A stretch of DNA of 10,497 nucleotides from Bacillota bacterium. Its GTDB lineage: Bacteria; Bacillota; Clostridia; Lachnospirales; WQUN01. The DNA lies in assembly GCA_009782085.1 (NCBI GenBank), contig WQUN01000174.1, positions 1 to 10,497 on the forward strand. Direction: 5' to 3'. Positions within the stretch are counted from its first letter, which is position 1. The number at the start of each line of letters is the position of its first letter. The notes beneath the pieces are model-generated. The model worked only from the letters and a program-made list of their open reading frames with translations, did not search any database and had not been told where the DNA came from. Shown in pieces: positions 1 to 6,780 of the stretch. Position numbers and translations under genes: made by a program.

Positions 1-1515
1 AAAGTCACCATATACACCGACGGCAAGATTTACGAGCAGACGTATTCGAGGGGCGAGACCACGTCCAAGCTGGAGATCACCGGCGAAACGGACAAACACG
101 GCTCCCTCGTGCACTTCAAGCCGGACCATATGATCTTTAGCGAGCTGGATTTCAGCTTCGACACTTTGAAACAGCGCTTCCAGGAGACGGCGTTCCTGGA
201 GAAGGGGCTGAAACTGACACTCACGGACATGAGGGAGGGCCTGGAGAACAGGCGCGAATACCTCTACGAGGGCGGGATACGCGAGTTTGTCCAGCACATA
301 AACAAGAACAAGACGCCGATGTTCGAGGAAGTCTTCTACTGCGAGGCCATGCGCGAGGGCATAAACGTGGAGGTCGCGATCCAGTACAACGACGGCTATC
401 TGGAGAACACCTACACCTTTGTCAACGACATCAACACCGTGGACGGCGGTACGCACCTGGCCGGCTTCCGCTCGGGCCTGACGCGGACTATAAACGACTA
501 CGGCAGGAAATTCGGCCTGCTGAAGGAGCAGGAGAAGCTCAGCGGGGACGACGTGCGCGAGGGGCTGACCGCGGTCTTGAGTGTCAAGATCGAGGAACCC
601 CAGTTTGAGGGTCAGACAAAGGCGAAGCTCGGCAACAGCGAGGCCAGGACGGCCGTGGAGTCCGTGCTTTCGGAATATCTGGAGTATTTTCTGGAGGAAA
701 ACCCGTCCGTCGGAAAGGTGATCATAGAGAAGTGCATTCTGGCCTCCCGCGCGCGGGAGGCGGCTAAGAAGGCGCGGGAGCTGGTCAGGCGAAAGTCCGC
801 GCTCGAAAGCGGGCGGCTGCCTGGGAAGCTGGCGGACTGCTCGGAGAAGGACCCGGCGCTCTGCGAGATATTCCTGGTGGAGGGCGATTCCGCCGGAGGC
901 TCGGCCAAGAGCGCCAGGACGCCCAGGAACCAGGCGATCCTGCCGCTTAGGGGCAAGATCATGAACGTCGAAAAGGCCAGGCTGGACAAGGCCCTGTCCT
1001 ACGACGCGATAAAATCCATGATAATGGCCTTCGGCACCGGCATACACGAGGATTTCGACATGGGCAAGCTGAGGTATCATAAGATAATCATCATGACCGA
1101 CGCGGACGTGGACGGGTTGCACATCAGAACGCTCATACTGACGTTCATCTACAGGTTCATGACCCCGCTGATCGAAAACGGGTTCATATACATCGCCCAG
1201 CCGCCTTTGTACAAGGTGGAGAAGGGCAAAAACGAGTATTACGTCAGCGATGACAAGGAGCTTGAGCAGCTACTGGAGCGGATCGGCCGCGAGGGGATCA
1301 AGCCGATACAGCGCTACAAGGGTTTGGGCGAGATGGACGCGGAGCAGCTATGGGTGACGACGATGGACCCGGACAAGCGGATACTTCTTCGGGTGAACCT
1401 GGAAGACGCCATAGCGGCGGATCAGATATTCGCCCAGCTGATGGGCGACAGGCCGGAGCTAAGGCGGGAATTTATACAGGAATACGGGAAATATGTGCAG
1501 AATCTGGATGTGTGA
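1..1515 (+). CDS. gyrB: DNA gyrase subunit B (5'-truncated)
   Basis: This is the ATPase subunit of DNA gyrase, which with GyrA introduces negative supercoils using ATP. The reading frame is open from base 1, so the gene starts upstream of the window and 504 codons are present. An ATG at 109 is internal: the preceding in-frame residues already match GyrB, including HGSLVHFKPD. The order seen is the end of the GHKL ATPase domain, the transducer domain, then the TOPRIM domain with EGDSAGGSAK (catalytic Glu at window codon 294), PLRGKIMNVEKAR and the metal-binding TDADVDG (codons 366-372). The C-terminus LMGDRPELRREFI...YVQNLD is typical. No proteobacterial-type insertion is apparent, as expected for the short (about 640-residue) GyrB of Gram-positive bacteria. 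ParE is the main alternative, but direct linkage to a gyrase-box GyrA makes GyrB the better call. Confidence 0.97.
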   Translation, partial: KVTIYTDGKIYEQTYSRGETTSKLEITGETDKHGSLVHFKPDHMIFSELDFSFDTLKQRFQETAFLEKGLKLTLTDMREGLENRREYLYEGGIREFVQHINKNKTPMFEEVFYCEAMREGINVEVAIQYNDGYLENTYTFVNDINTVDGGTHLAGFRSGLTRTINDYGRKFGLLKEQEKLSGDDVREGLTAVLSVKIEEPQFEGQTKAKLGNSEARTAVESVLSEYLEYFLEENPSVGKVIIEKCILASRAREAAKKARELVRRKSALESGRLPGKLADCSEKDPALCEIFLVEGDSAGGSAKSARTPRNQAILPLRGKIMNVEKARLDKALSYDAIKSMIMAFGTGIHEDFDMGKLRYHKIIIMTDADVDGLHIRTLILTFIYRFMTPLIENGFIYIAQPPLYKVEKGKNEYYVSDDKELEQLLERIGREGIKPIQRYKGLGEMDAEQLWVTTMDPDKRILLRVNLEDAIAADQIFAQLMGDRPELRREFIQEYGKYVQNLDV

Positions 1516-1553
1516 TGAAAAAGAGACTTAAGCGTTACTATATCGGAGTGTGA
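1515..1553 (+). CDS. possible 12-residue coupling mini-ORF between gyrB and gyrA
   Basis: An ATG overlaps the gyrB stop codon as TGATG and opens a 12-codon frame, MKKRLKRYYIGV. It ends in TGA one base before the gyrA ATG (TGAAATG). The GGAG that would serve gyrA (1545-1548) lies inside this frame. The arrangement would let ribosomes finishing gyrB re-initiate and be delivered to the gyrA start. No Shine-Dalgarno sequence precedes the mini-ORF itself. The peptide is strongly basic at its N-terminus and resembles nothing I recognise. It could be chance in a 39-base spacer. Confidence 0.2.
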   Translation: MKKRLKRYYIGV

Positions 1554-1554
1554 A

Positions 1555-4182
1555 ATGGACGACTTTAACGGTAATATCACCGACCGCATACAGAACCGGA
1601 ACCTCGAAAAGGAAATGCAGGAATCGTTCCTTATGTACGCCATGAGCGTCATAGTGGCCCGCGCGCTTCCGGACGTCCGCGACGGCCTGAAACCGGTGCA
1701 CAGGCGGATCCTGTACGCGATGGACGAGCTGAGCCTGGCGCCGAACAAGGCCTACAAGAAGTCCGCGCGCATCGTCGGCGACACAATGGGCAAATACCAC
1801 CCCCACGGCGATATGGCCATATACGACGCGATGGTCCGCATGGCGCAGGACTTTTCGATACGCTATCCATTGGTGGACGGCCACGGCAACTTCGGCTCTA
1901 TGGACGGCGACGGCGCGGCCGCCTCGCGGTACACGGAGGCCAGGCTGAGCCCGCTGGCGATGGAAATGCTGACTGACATTGACAAGGACACGGTGGACTT
2001 CATCCCAAACTACGACGGCGAGTTTCAGGAGCCGACGGTTTTGCCGTCGCGGTTCCCGAACCTGCTGGTCAACGGCTCGTCCGGGATCGCCGTCGGCATG
2101 GCCACGAACATCCCGCCGCATAACCTGAACGAATGCATAGACGCGGTCGTGAAAATAATCGACAACCACGTGAACGAGGGCCGCGAGACGGAGATACACG
2201 AGCTTCTGAACATAGTCAAAGGCCCGGATTTCCCGACGGGCGCGTCCATACTGGGGCTCTCCGGCGTCCGTCAGGCGTACAGGACGGGCAGGGGCAAGGT
2301 GATCGTGCGGGCGTCGGCCGTGATAGAGCCAATGCCGGGCGCGGCCGGGCGCGAGCGGATATTGGTGTCCGAACTGCCCTATCAGGTCAACAAGGCCAAG
2401 CTGATCGAGAAGATGGCCGAGCTGGTCAAGGACAAAAAAGTCGAGGGCATAACCGACATACGCGACGAGTCCAACCGGGACGGCGTGAAGGTCGTCATAG
2501 AGCTCCGCAAGGACGCCAACGCCAACGTCGTTTTGAACAAGCTCTATTCCCTGTCTTCCCTGCAGGAGAGCTTCGGCGTCATCATGCTGGCCCTTGTCGG
2601 CAGCGAGGCCAAAATACTGAACTTAAAGGAGATGCTCGTCCACTACCTGAACCACCAGAAGGACGTCGTGACGCGCAGGACCAGGTTCGACCTGAACAAG
2701 TCCCTCAAGCGCGCGCATATCCTTGAGGGCCTGTTGATCGCGCTGGACAACATCGACGAGGTCATCGCGATAATCCGCTCGTCGGAGGACGGTACGACGG
2801 CGCGGGCGCGACTGCAGGAGAGGTTTTCCCTCTCCGAGGAGCAGGCCGGGGCTATCGTGGACATGCGGCTTAGGAGCCTGACGGGGCTGGAGCGGGCAAA
2901 ACTGGAGCAGGAGTACGCTGAGCTGGAGGCGCTTATCAAAGAGCTGGAGCTCATCCTCAGCGACGAGAACAGGCTGTATTCCGTCATAAGAGAGGAGATA
3001 CTGGTTCTCAAGGCCAAATACGGCGACGAGAGGCGCACAAAGATACTGATCGACGCCGACGAGGGCGAGATCGACCTGGAGGACATGATAGACGAAGAAT
3101 CGAGCGTCATAACCATGACGCATCTGGACTATATAAAACGGATCCCGACGGCCACTTACAAGAGCCAGAACCGCGGCGGCAAGGGCGTCATGGGGATGCA
3201 GGTGCGCGACGAGGACCTGGTGAAATCGCTGTTCGTGGCCAGCACGCACGACTACGTGCTTTTCTTCACGAACCAGGGGCGGGTCTACAGGACGAAGGCT
3301 TACGAAATACCCCCGGCCGGGCGGACCGCCAGGGGCATGGCGATCGTGAACCTGCTCAACCTAAACGGCGGGGAGAAGGTCGCCGCCGTGATCCCCGTGA
3401 GGGAGTTCGACCCGGGGCAGTACCTCGTGATGGTCACCAAGAACGGCGCCGTCAAAAAGACGTCGCTGGATCTGTTCGAGAACATCCGCAAGGGCGGGCT
3501 GATCGCCCTGAACATCCGCGAGGACGACGAGCTAATAGCGGTCCTGCGGACGGACGGGGAGAAGAACATATTCATAGCCACCCGGAACGGCATGGGCATC
3601 AGGTTCGGCGAGGCCGGAGTGCGGCCTGTGGGGCGGACGGCCGCCGGCGTCAGGGGCATAGACATGGCGGAGGGCGACCGCGTTGTGGGCGCTGGGGTTT
3701 TCCCGGACGGCGGCGGCGAGGAGGCGCGAGTGCTGTTCGTGTCCGAGAACGGGTACGGCAAGTGCACCGACGCCGGCGTTTTCAGGGCCCAGCGCCGGAA
3801 CGGCAAAGGCCTTCGGGTCTACAGGATAACCGAAAAGACCGGGCCCCTGGCCGGAGTCTGCATGGTGAACGACCGGGAGGGGCTGATGATAATAAACTCC
3901 GAGGGAGTGATCATCCGGCTACGGATCGCTGACATCTCCGTTTTAGGCAGGGTCACACAGGGGGTTAAGCTGATAAACCTAGGCGAGGGCGTCACTGTAG
4001 TGGATGTGGCCAAGATCGCGGAGGACGACTGCGAGAACGGGACGGAAAACAGGGTTGAGGCAGCGGCGGAAACGAACGGCAGCGCGGAGGAAACCGAGGA
4101 CGATATCGGGGATGTGAGCGACGATACAGAGGATGACGATATAGAGGATATAGGCAATGAAGAAAATGACATGACGGATTAG
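1555..4182 (+). CDS. gyrA: DNA gyrase subunit A
   Basis: This is the DNA breakage-reunion subunit of gyrase, 875 residues. The winged-helix catalytic domain contains KYHPHGDMAIYD and AAASRYTEARL, with Arg125 and catalytic Tyr126. A coiled-coil arm rich in Glu and Leu follows at about residues 370-500. The C-terminal beta-pinwheel begins with the gyrase box, here QNRGGKG (538-544) instead of the usual QRRGGKG; this marks it as GyrA rather than ParC. The last 54 residues (822-875) form a tail with 25 acidic residues, comparable in kind to the acidic tail of E. coli GyrA. The start at 1555 is supported by GGAG at 1545-1548 and by family alignment (NITDRIQNRNLEKEMQESFLMYAMSVIV). It lies 39 bases after gyrB and is very likely co-transcribed with it. 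The residue equivalent to E. coli Ser83 is Met87, while the Asp87 equivalent (Asp91) is kept. Confidence 0.97.
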   Translation: MDDFNGNITDRIQNRNLEKEMQESFLMYAMSVIVARALPDVRDGLKPVHRRILYAMDELSLAPNKAYKKSARIVGDTMGKYHPHGDMAIYDAMVRMAQDFSIRYPLVDGHGNFGSMDGDGAAASRYTEARLSPLAMEMLTDIDKDTVDFIPNYDGEFQEPTVLPSRFPNLLVNGSSGIAVGMATNIPPHNLNECIDAVVKIIDNHVNEGRETEIHELLNIVKGPDFPTGASILGLSGVRQAYRTGRGKVIVRASAVIEPMPGAAGRERILVSELPYQVNKAKLIEKMAELVKDKKVEGITDIRDESNRDGVKVVIELRKDANANVVLNKLYSLSSLQESFGVIMLALVGSEAKILNLKEMLVHYLNHQKDVVTRRTRFDLNKSLKRAHILEGLLIALDNIDEVIAIIRSSEDGTTARARLQERFSLSEEQAGAIVDMRLRSLTGLERAKLEQEYAELEALIKELELILSDENRLYSVIREEILVLKAKYGDERRTKILIDADEGEIDLEDMIDEESSVITMTHLDYIKRIPTATYKSQNRGGKGVMGMQVRDEDLVKSLFVASTHDYVLFFTNQGRVYRTKAYEIPPAGRTARGMAIVNLLNLNGGEKVAAVIPVREFDPGQYLVMVTKNGAVKKTSLDLFENIRKGGLIALNIREDDELIAVLRTDGEKNIFIATRNGMGIRFGEAGVRPVGRTAAGVRGIDMAEGDRVVGAGVFPDGGGEEARVLFVSENGYGKCTDAGVFRAQRRNGKGLRVYRITEKTGPLAGVCMVNDREGLMIINSEGVIIRLRIADISVLGRVTQGVKLINLGEGVTVVDVAKIAEDDCENGTENRVEAAAETNGSAEETEDDIGDVSDDTEDDDIEDIGNEENDMTD

Positions 4183-4200
4183 TATAGGAAACAAATTCGC

Positions 4201-4230
4201 AAAGCGCGCCGGAAGCGACGCGCTTTTTAT
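4201..4230 (+). terminator. intrinsic terminator after gyrA
   Basis: An 8-bp perfect stem, AAAGCGCG (4201-4208) with CGCGCTTT (4219-4226), closes a 10-base loop and runs into further T bases (4224-4228). It begins 19 bases after the gyrA stop and is the natural end of the gyrB-gyrA transcript. Confidence 0.8.
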
Positions 4231-4246
4231 AACCGAGCCGCCGCGC
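4228..4246 (+). repeat. 19-bp direct repeat, copy 1
   Basis: The 19 bases TATAACCGAGCCGCCGCGC recur exactly at 4565-4583. Copy 1 lies immediately after the gyrA terminator, and its first bases belong to the terminator tail. It is also half of a small hairpin, ATAACCG (4229-4235) with CGGTTAT (4247-4253). The two copies bracket the A1 element and the 69-bp palindromic repeat. Confidence 0.6.
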
Positions 4247-4257
4247 CGGTTATGAAT

Positions 4258-4412
4258 GGTGTTAGTCGGAAATAAGGTTGATAATACTAAATGTATAAGA
4301 AGCATAACTTTCTATATTGAATGACGCGCCGCATATTTGGGGCGGAGGCTTGCCCCCGCCCTACTGTATGTTTTGACTTTTTGACAATTCAACCTTATTT
4401 CCGGCTAACACC
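4258..4412 (+). mobile_element. MITE-like element A, copy 1 (A1)
   Basis: This is a 155-bp non-coding element with 24-bp terminal inverted repeats that match at 23 positions. They begin GGTGTTAGTCGGAAAT on the left and its near-exact complement, ending ATTTCCGGCTAACACC, on the right. It is flanked by a perfect 8-bp target duplication, TTATGAAT, at 4250-4257 and 4413-4420. Inside is a GC-rich palindrome at 4341-4360 (GGCGGAGGC...GCCCCCGCC). A second copy, in the same orientation, is at 7010-7418. With no coding capacity it must be moved by a transposase elsewhere. The 8-bp duplication and GG-starting ends are compatible with families such as ISL3, IS1595 or IS256, but the sequence does not decide between them. 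Confidence 0.88.
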
Positions 4413-4433
4413 TTATGAATAGCCTCGATAAAC

Positions 4434-4502
4434 TGTCATCCTGAGCGAGGCGAAGGATCATAAAAAGCCAAGCTAAGATTCTTCGCTGCGCTCAGAATGA
4501 CA
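4434..4502. repeat. 69-bp palindromic interspersed repeat (TGTCATCCTGAGCG type)
   Basis: The two ends are 26-base arms in inverted orientation matching at 22 positions: TGTCATCCTGAGCGAGGCGA... on the left and ...GCTGCGCTCAGAATGACA on the right. A 17-base AT-rich centre separates them. Repeats beginning TGTCATYCTGAGCG are, from general knowledge, widely scattered in intergenic regions of many bacterial genomes. I see no clear target duplication. As RNA it would form one long hairpin and could stabilise or terminate transcripts. No other copy is present in this window. Confidence 0.75.
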
Positions 4503-4564
4503 AAAAAGGATTTATATGGGTTACCATCCGTCACCTAGCCGGCAAATCTTTTCCGCATCCGGTA

Positions 4565-4583
4565 TATAACCGAGCCGCCGCGC
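4565..4583 (+). repeat. 19-bp direct repeat, copy 2
   Basis: This is an exact second copy of the 19 bases at 4228-4246, TATAACCGAGCCGCCGCGC. It lies after the palindromic repeat and before the 9-bp tandem array. The bases on either side differ from those of copy 1. Confidence 0.6.
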
Positions 4584-4610
4584 AAATAACGGATAATATT
4601 TGAGACGATT

Positions 4611-4697
4611 ATGGAAAACAATAGAATCAATAGAATCAATAGAATCAACAGAATCAACAGAATCAACAGCGTCGACAGCACCGACAGCGTTACTTGA
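4611..4697 (+). CDS. possible 28-residue repeat peptide (NRI repeats)
   Basis: ATG at 4611 opens a frame through the 9-base tandem array and stops at TGA 4695-4697. It encodes MENNRINRINRINRINRI followed by a Ser/Asp/Val-rich end. There is no convincing ribosome binding site (upstream bases TTTGAGACGATT). The frame may be open only because the repeat period is nine. I recognise no family. Treat it as a by-product of the repeat unless expression is shown. Confidence 0.12.
   Translation: MENNRINRINRINRINRINSVDSTDSVT
4620..4691 (+). repeat. 9-bp tandem repeat array (AAYAGAATC)
   Basis: There are eight consecutive 9-base units. Three are AATAGAATC, two are AACAGAATC, then come the decaying units AACAGCGTC, GACAGCACC and GACAGCGTT. 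The array ends 39 bases before the diguanylate cyclase start. Because the unit is a multiple of three, it keeps a small reading frame open (4611-4697). The gradient from identical to diverged units suggests growth by slippage at the left side. Confidence 0.85.
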
Positions 4698-4730
4698 ACC
4701 GACCACACGCCGACAGCGGGGAATCGACCT

Positions 4731-5801
4731 ATGTACCGGATAATCGACTATGTTTGCCGCAGATACGTGAATTACGAGGACATAAAGGTGTTTAAGGGCA
4801 CGACGTTCCTATACATCATAGGAATCTCGATTTTGCTGCCCCATTTGTTTTTTATGTTCTATTTCACGGTTGTCGGCCTGCCGTTCATGACCTATGTGAA
4901 TCTGGCGAGCTGTCTGGTGTATTTCGTCGTGATCGCCTTGATCCGTTCGGGGCGTCAAAAAGCCGCCTCCATGCTGATCACCGCCGAAGTCGCGCTTTAC
5001 AGCGGCGTCGTCGCGGCCTGCTTCGGCCCAAACGTCGACGCGCAGGACTTCATCATTCCCCTTATATTGGCCCAATATCTGATCTTTGACCTGAAACAGT
5101 CGGAGAGGCTGAACATAGCCGTGCTGCTGTGCCTGGTCTGGTACGGGGCGATCTATGTCGGCCTGGTCTTTGACCCGCCGTTCTCCGGCCGCGAGGACTG
5201 GTTCCTGCGAAGGGTGAACGTCTTTGTCGCGCTGTTTTTCATACTGTTCGAACTGATATTGCATATGCTGGTCACCCAGCTGGAAAAGACGTTTTACTCC
5301 AGGCAGATCAGCGAGATAAAGGAAGAATCCTACATCGATTCCCTGACAGGGCTGAAAAACAGGCGTTTCGCAGACAAGGTGTATTTCAGGAAAGTCGCGG
5401 AGGGCGGCTACGGGAACGTGTGCTTCGCCTTGCTCGACATCGACGGCTTCAAGGGCATAAACGACAGCTACGGCCACGACGGCGGGGACTTTATCCTGAG
5501 ATATCTCGGGGAAATCCTGACCAGGAATCTGCGTTCGACAGACCTGGTCTGCCGCTGGGGCGGGGAGGAATTCCTGGTCGTGATGGCCGGGTGCGAACTG
5601 CAGGCCGCCCAATTGGCCATGTCCAAGATCAAGGACGCCGTCTCCCGCGCGGACGCGGATTACAACGGAACGCCGATAGCTTTTACGTTTACGGCGGGGC
5701 TGTGCCAATACGCCGGGGAGCCGATCGTCGAGATCATCAAAAAGTGCGATGAAAAACTGTACGAGGGCAAAAACAGCGGGAAGAACGTGATTATCACTTA
5801 A
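4731..5801 (+). CDS. membrane-bound diguanylate cyclase (GGDEF domain)
   Basis: This 356-residue protein is predicted to make the second messenger cyclic di-GMP from two GTP. Residues about 25-180 contain six hydrophobic segments (near 26-47, 53-72, 78-97, 105-119, 125-147, 159-180), an integral-membrane input domain of no family I can name. A short linker follows, then a complete GGDEF domain: DSLTGLKNRR at 203-212, metal-binding Asp236 in LLDIDGFKGIND, the active-site loop GGEEF at 277-281, and the C-terminal YEGKNSGKN. The inhibitory RxxD site is present as RSTD (268-271), five residues before GGEEF, so product feedback inhibition is likely. No EAL domain is fused. The start has GGGGAA (4718-4723) seven bases upstream. 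It ends by a 4-bp overlap with the convergent hydrolase-like gene. Confidence 0.93.
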   Translation: MYRIIDYVCRRYVNYEDIKVFKGTTFLYIIGISILLPHLFFMFYFTVVGLPFMTYVNLASCLVYFVVIALIRSGRQKAASMLITAEVALYSGVVAACFGPNVDAQDFIIPLILAQYLIFDLKQSERLNIAVLLCLVWYGAIYVGLVFDPPFSGREDWFLRRVNVFVALFFILFELILHMLVTQLEKTFYSRQISEIKEESYIDSLTGLKNRRFADKVYFRKVAEGGYGNVCFALLDIDGFKGINDSYGHDGGDFILRYLGEILTRNLRSTDLVCRWGGEEFLVVMAGCELQAAQLAMSKIKDAVSRADADYNGTPIAFTFTAGLCQYAGEPIVEIIKKCDEKLYEGKNSGKNVIIT

Positions 5802-6664
5802 TTATCAATAAATTTCCCGGCCGTCCTGCAAAACTCCTCAGGCCGGTCAATATGCGGGAAAAGGCCGGCCTTTTTATTTATGATGAGGACCGGCTTTTGG
5901 ATTTTAGAAAGTCTTTGCCTGCAATCCGCGCCGCAAAAGCCGGATAAAAACGCGCCGTAGGAAAATCTGGAATCCGGCCCGCCCTCGTGCGCGGCCTGAT
6001 AGAAGTCCGCGAGCAGATCGTCACGGACGTTCGTTTTCACGGCGAGGTTGTTATTCAGGAAAGCGCCGAGCGCGCGGCGGCTGACGGCGAGCGAGTATAA
6101 AAACGTGCCGGCGACGGGCAAAGCTATCAGCCGGCCCAGCATTGTCCCAAAAGCGGACGGCGAGCCGACCGGGCCTTCGGATTCCAGCGGCGAGACCAAA
6201 ATCAGCTTTTCGCAGAGCTCCGGGCGAAGCTGGCAGGCGGCGGCCGCCAGCGGGGCCGAGTGCGCGCTGCCCGCGACGACGGCGGGCTGCCCGATAACGT
6301 CCCGGATAAAGTCGTTCGCTAAGGAGGCGTATAAATAGGCGGAATAGGAAATATCCGGCTTATCCGAAAAGCCGCAGCCCAGAAAATCGAACGAATAAAC
6401 CCTGTGGTTTTTCGACAGCAAGGCGGCCGCGCGCCGCCACTCCGCGGAGGACGAACCGGGGAAAAGGCTGTGGAGCAGCAGTATGGGCCGGCCGCGGCCG
6501 GCCGCGGTGTAGCTGATCTTGCCGTGCCGCCAGTCGTAGAAAAGGCGCCTGTTTTTCGTTTGCGCGGGCGCGCCGCCGGCTTTGTGGAACGTCAGATAGT
6601 TTGCCGCCGACATAAAGCCAAGTATCCCGGCCAGCGCGAAGACGAGCTTCAGGAGTTTTTTCAT
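5798..6664 (-). CDS. membrane-anchored alpha/beta-hydrolase-fold protein, possibly catalytically degenerate
   Basis: This 288-residue protein has an N-terminal hydrophobic segment (about 5-25, preceded by MKKLLK) and so is probably an anchored or exported protein facing outside. The body follows the alpha/beta-hydrolase plan: ILLLHSLFPGSS (61-72, oxyanion region, HS for the usual HG), a YSFDFLGCGFSDKP strand-turn (90-103), the nucleophile-elbow region VVAGSAHSAPLA (129-140) and a cap region. The C-terminal part has PVLIIN (258-263) running almost directly into GLFPHIDRPEEF. Homologues usually have some 20-30 residues here carrying the acidic catalytic residue and a GH. The usual catalytic His position appears to be Leu268, and the elbow lacks a clean GxSxG, so activity is doubtful. 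The start is well supported by GGGGAGG about eight bases upstream and the promoter at 6695-6723. Substrate is unknown. Confidence 0.82.
   Translation of the reverse strand: MKKLLKLVFALAGILGFMSAANYLTFHKAGGAPAQTKNRRLFYDWRHGKISYTAAGRGRPILLLHSLFPGSSSAEWRRAAALLSKNHRVYSFDFLGCGFSDKPDISYSAYLYASLANDFIRDVIGQPAVVAGSAHSAPLAAAACQLRPELCEKLILVSPLESEGPVGSPSAFGTMLGRLIALPVAGTFLYSLAVSRRALGAFLNNNLAVKTNVRDDLLADFYQAAHEGGPDSRFSYGAFLSGFCGADCRQRLSKIQKPVLIINKKAGLFPHIDRPEEFCRTAGKFIDN
5840..5878 (+). terminator. candidate terminator of the diguanylate cyclase gene
   Basis: AGGCCGG (5840-5846) pairs with CCGGCCT (5865-5871), followed by TTTTTATTT. A compact alternative stem AAAAGG/CCTTTT around CCGG also exists. It lies 39 bases after the plus-strand stop, inside the 3' coding part of the convergent minus-strand gene. 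Confidence 0.5.
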
Positions 6665-6694
6665 TCCGATTGCCTCCCCGAAAGGATATATTAT

Positions 6695-6723
6695 ATAATA
6701 TACTCCGAAACCACTTTTGTAAA
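6695..6723 (-). promoter_or_regulatory. sigma-A type promoter of the hydrolase-like gene
   Basis: Read on the minus strand, TTTACA (6723-6718) is followed after exactly 17 bases by TATTAT (6700-6695), with a further TATAAT overlapping just downstream. The expected transcript start is about 20-25 bases before the ATG at 6664, leaving a short leader containing GGGGAGG. Confidence 0.65.
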
Positions 6724-6780
6724 TATTTCAAATCCGCCGCGAGTATATATAAACTATAGCTACGATTCGCGGAGGTACAT

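Noticed and set aside
109..111. ATG at 109 as the gyrB start
   Set aside because: The frame is open from base 1, and the residues before 109 match GyrB, so the true start lies upstream of the window.
4620..4691. CRISPR array
   Set aside because: The repeated unit is only 9 bases and directly tandem, with no spacers and no cas genes nearby.
4809..5708. Minus-strand open frame of 299 codons opposite the diguanylate cyclase
   Set aside because: The plus strand encodes a full GGDEF domain with membrane helices. The antisense translation has no membrane or domain pattern and no ribosome binding site.
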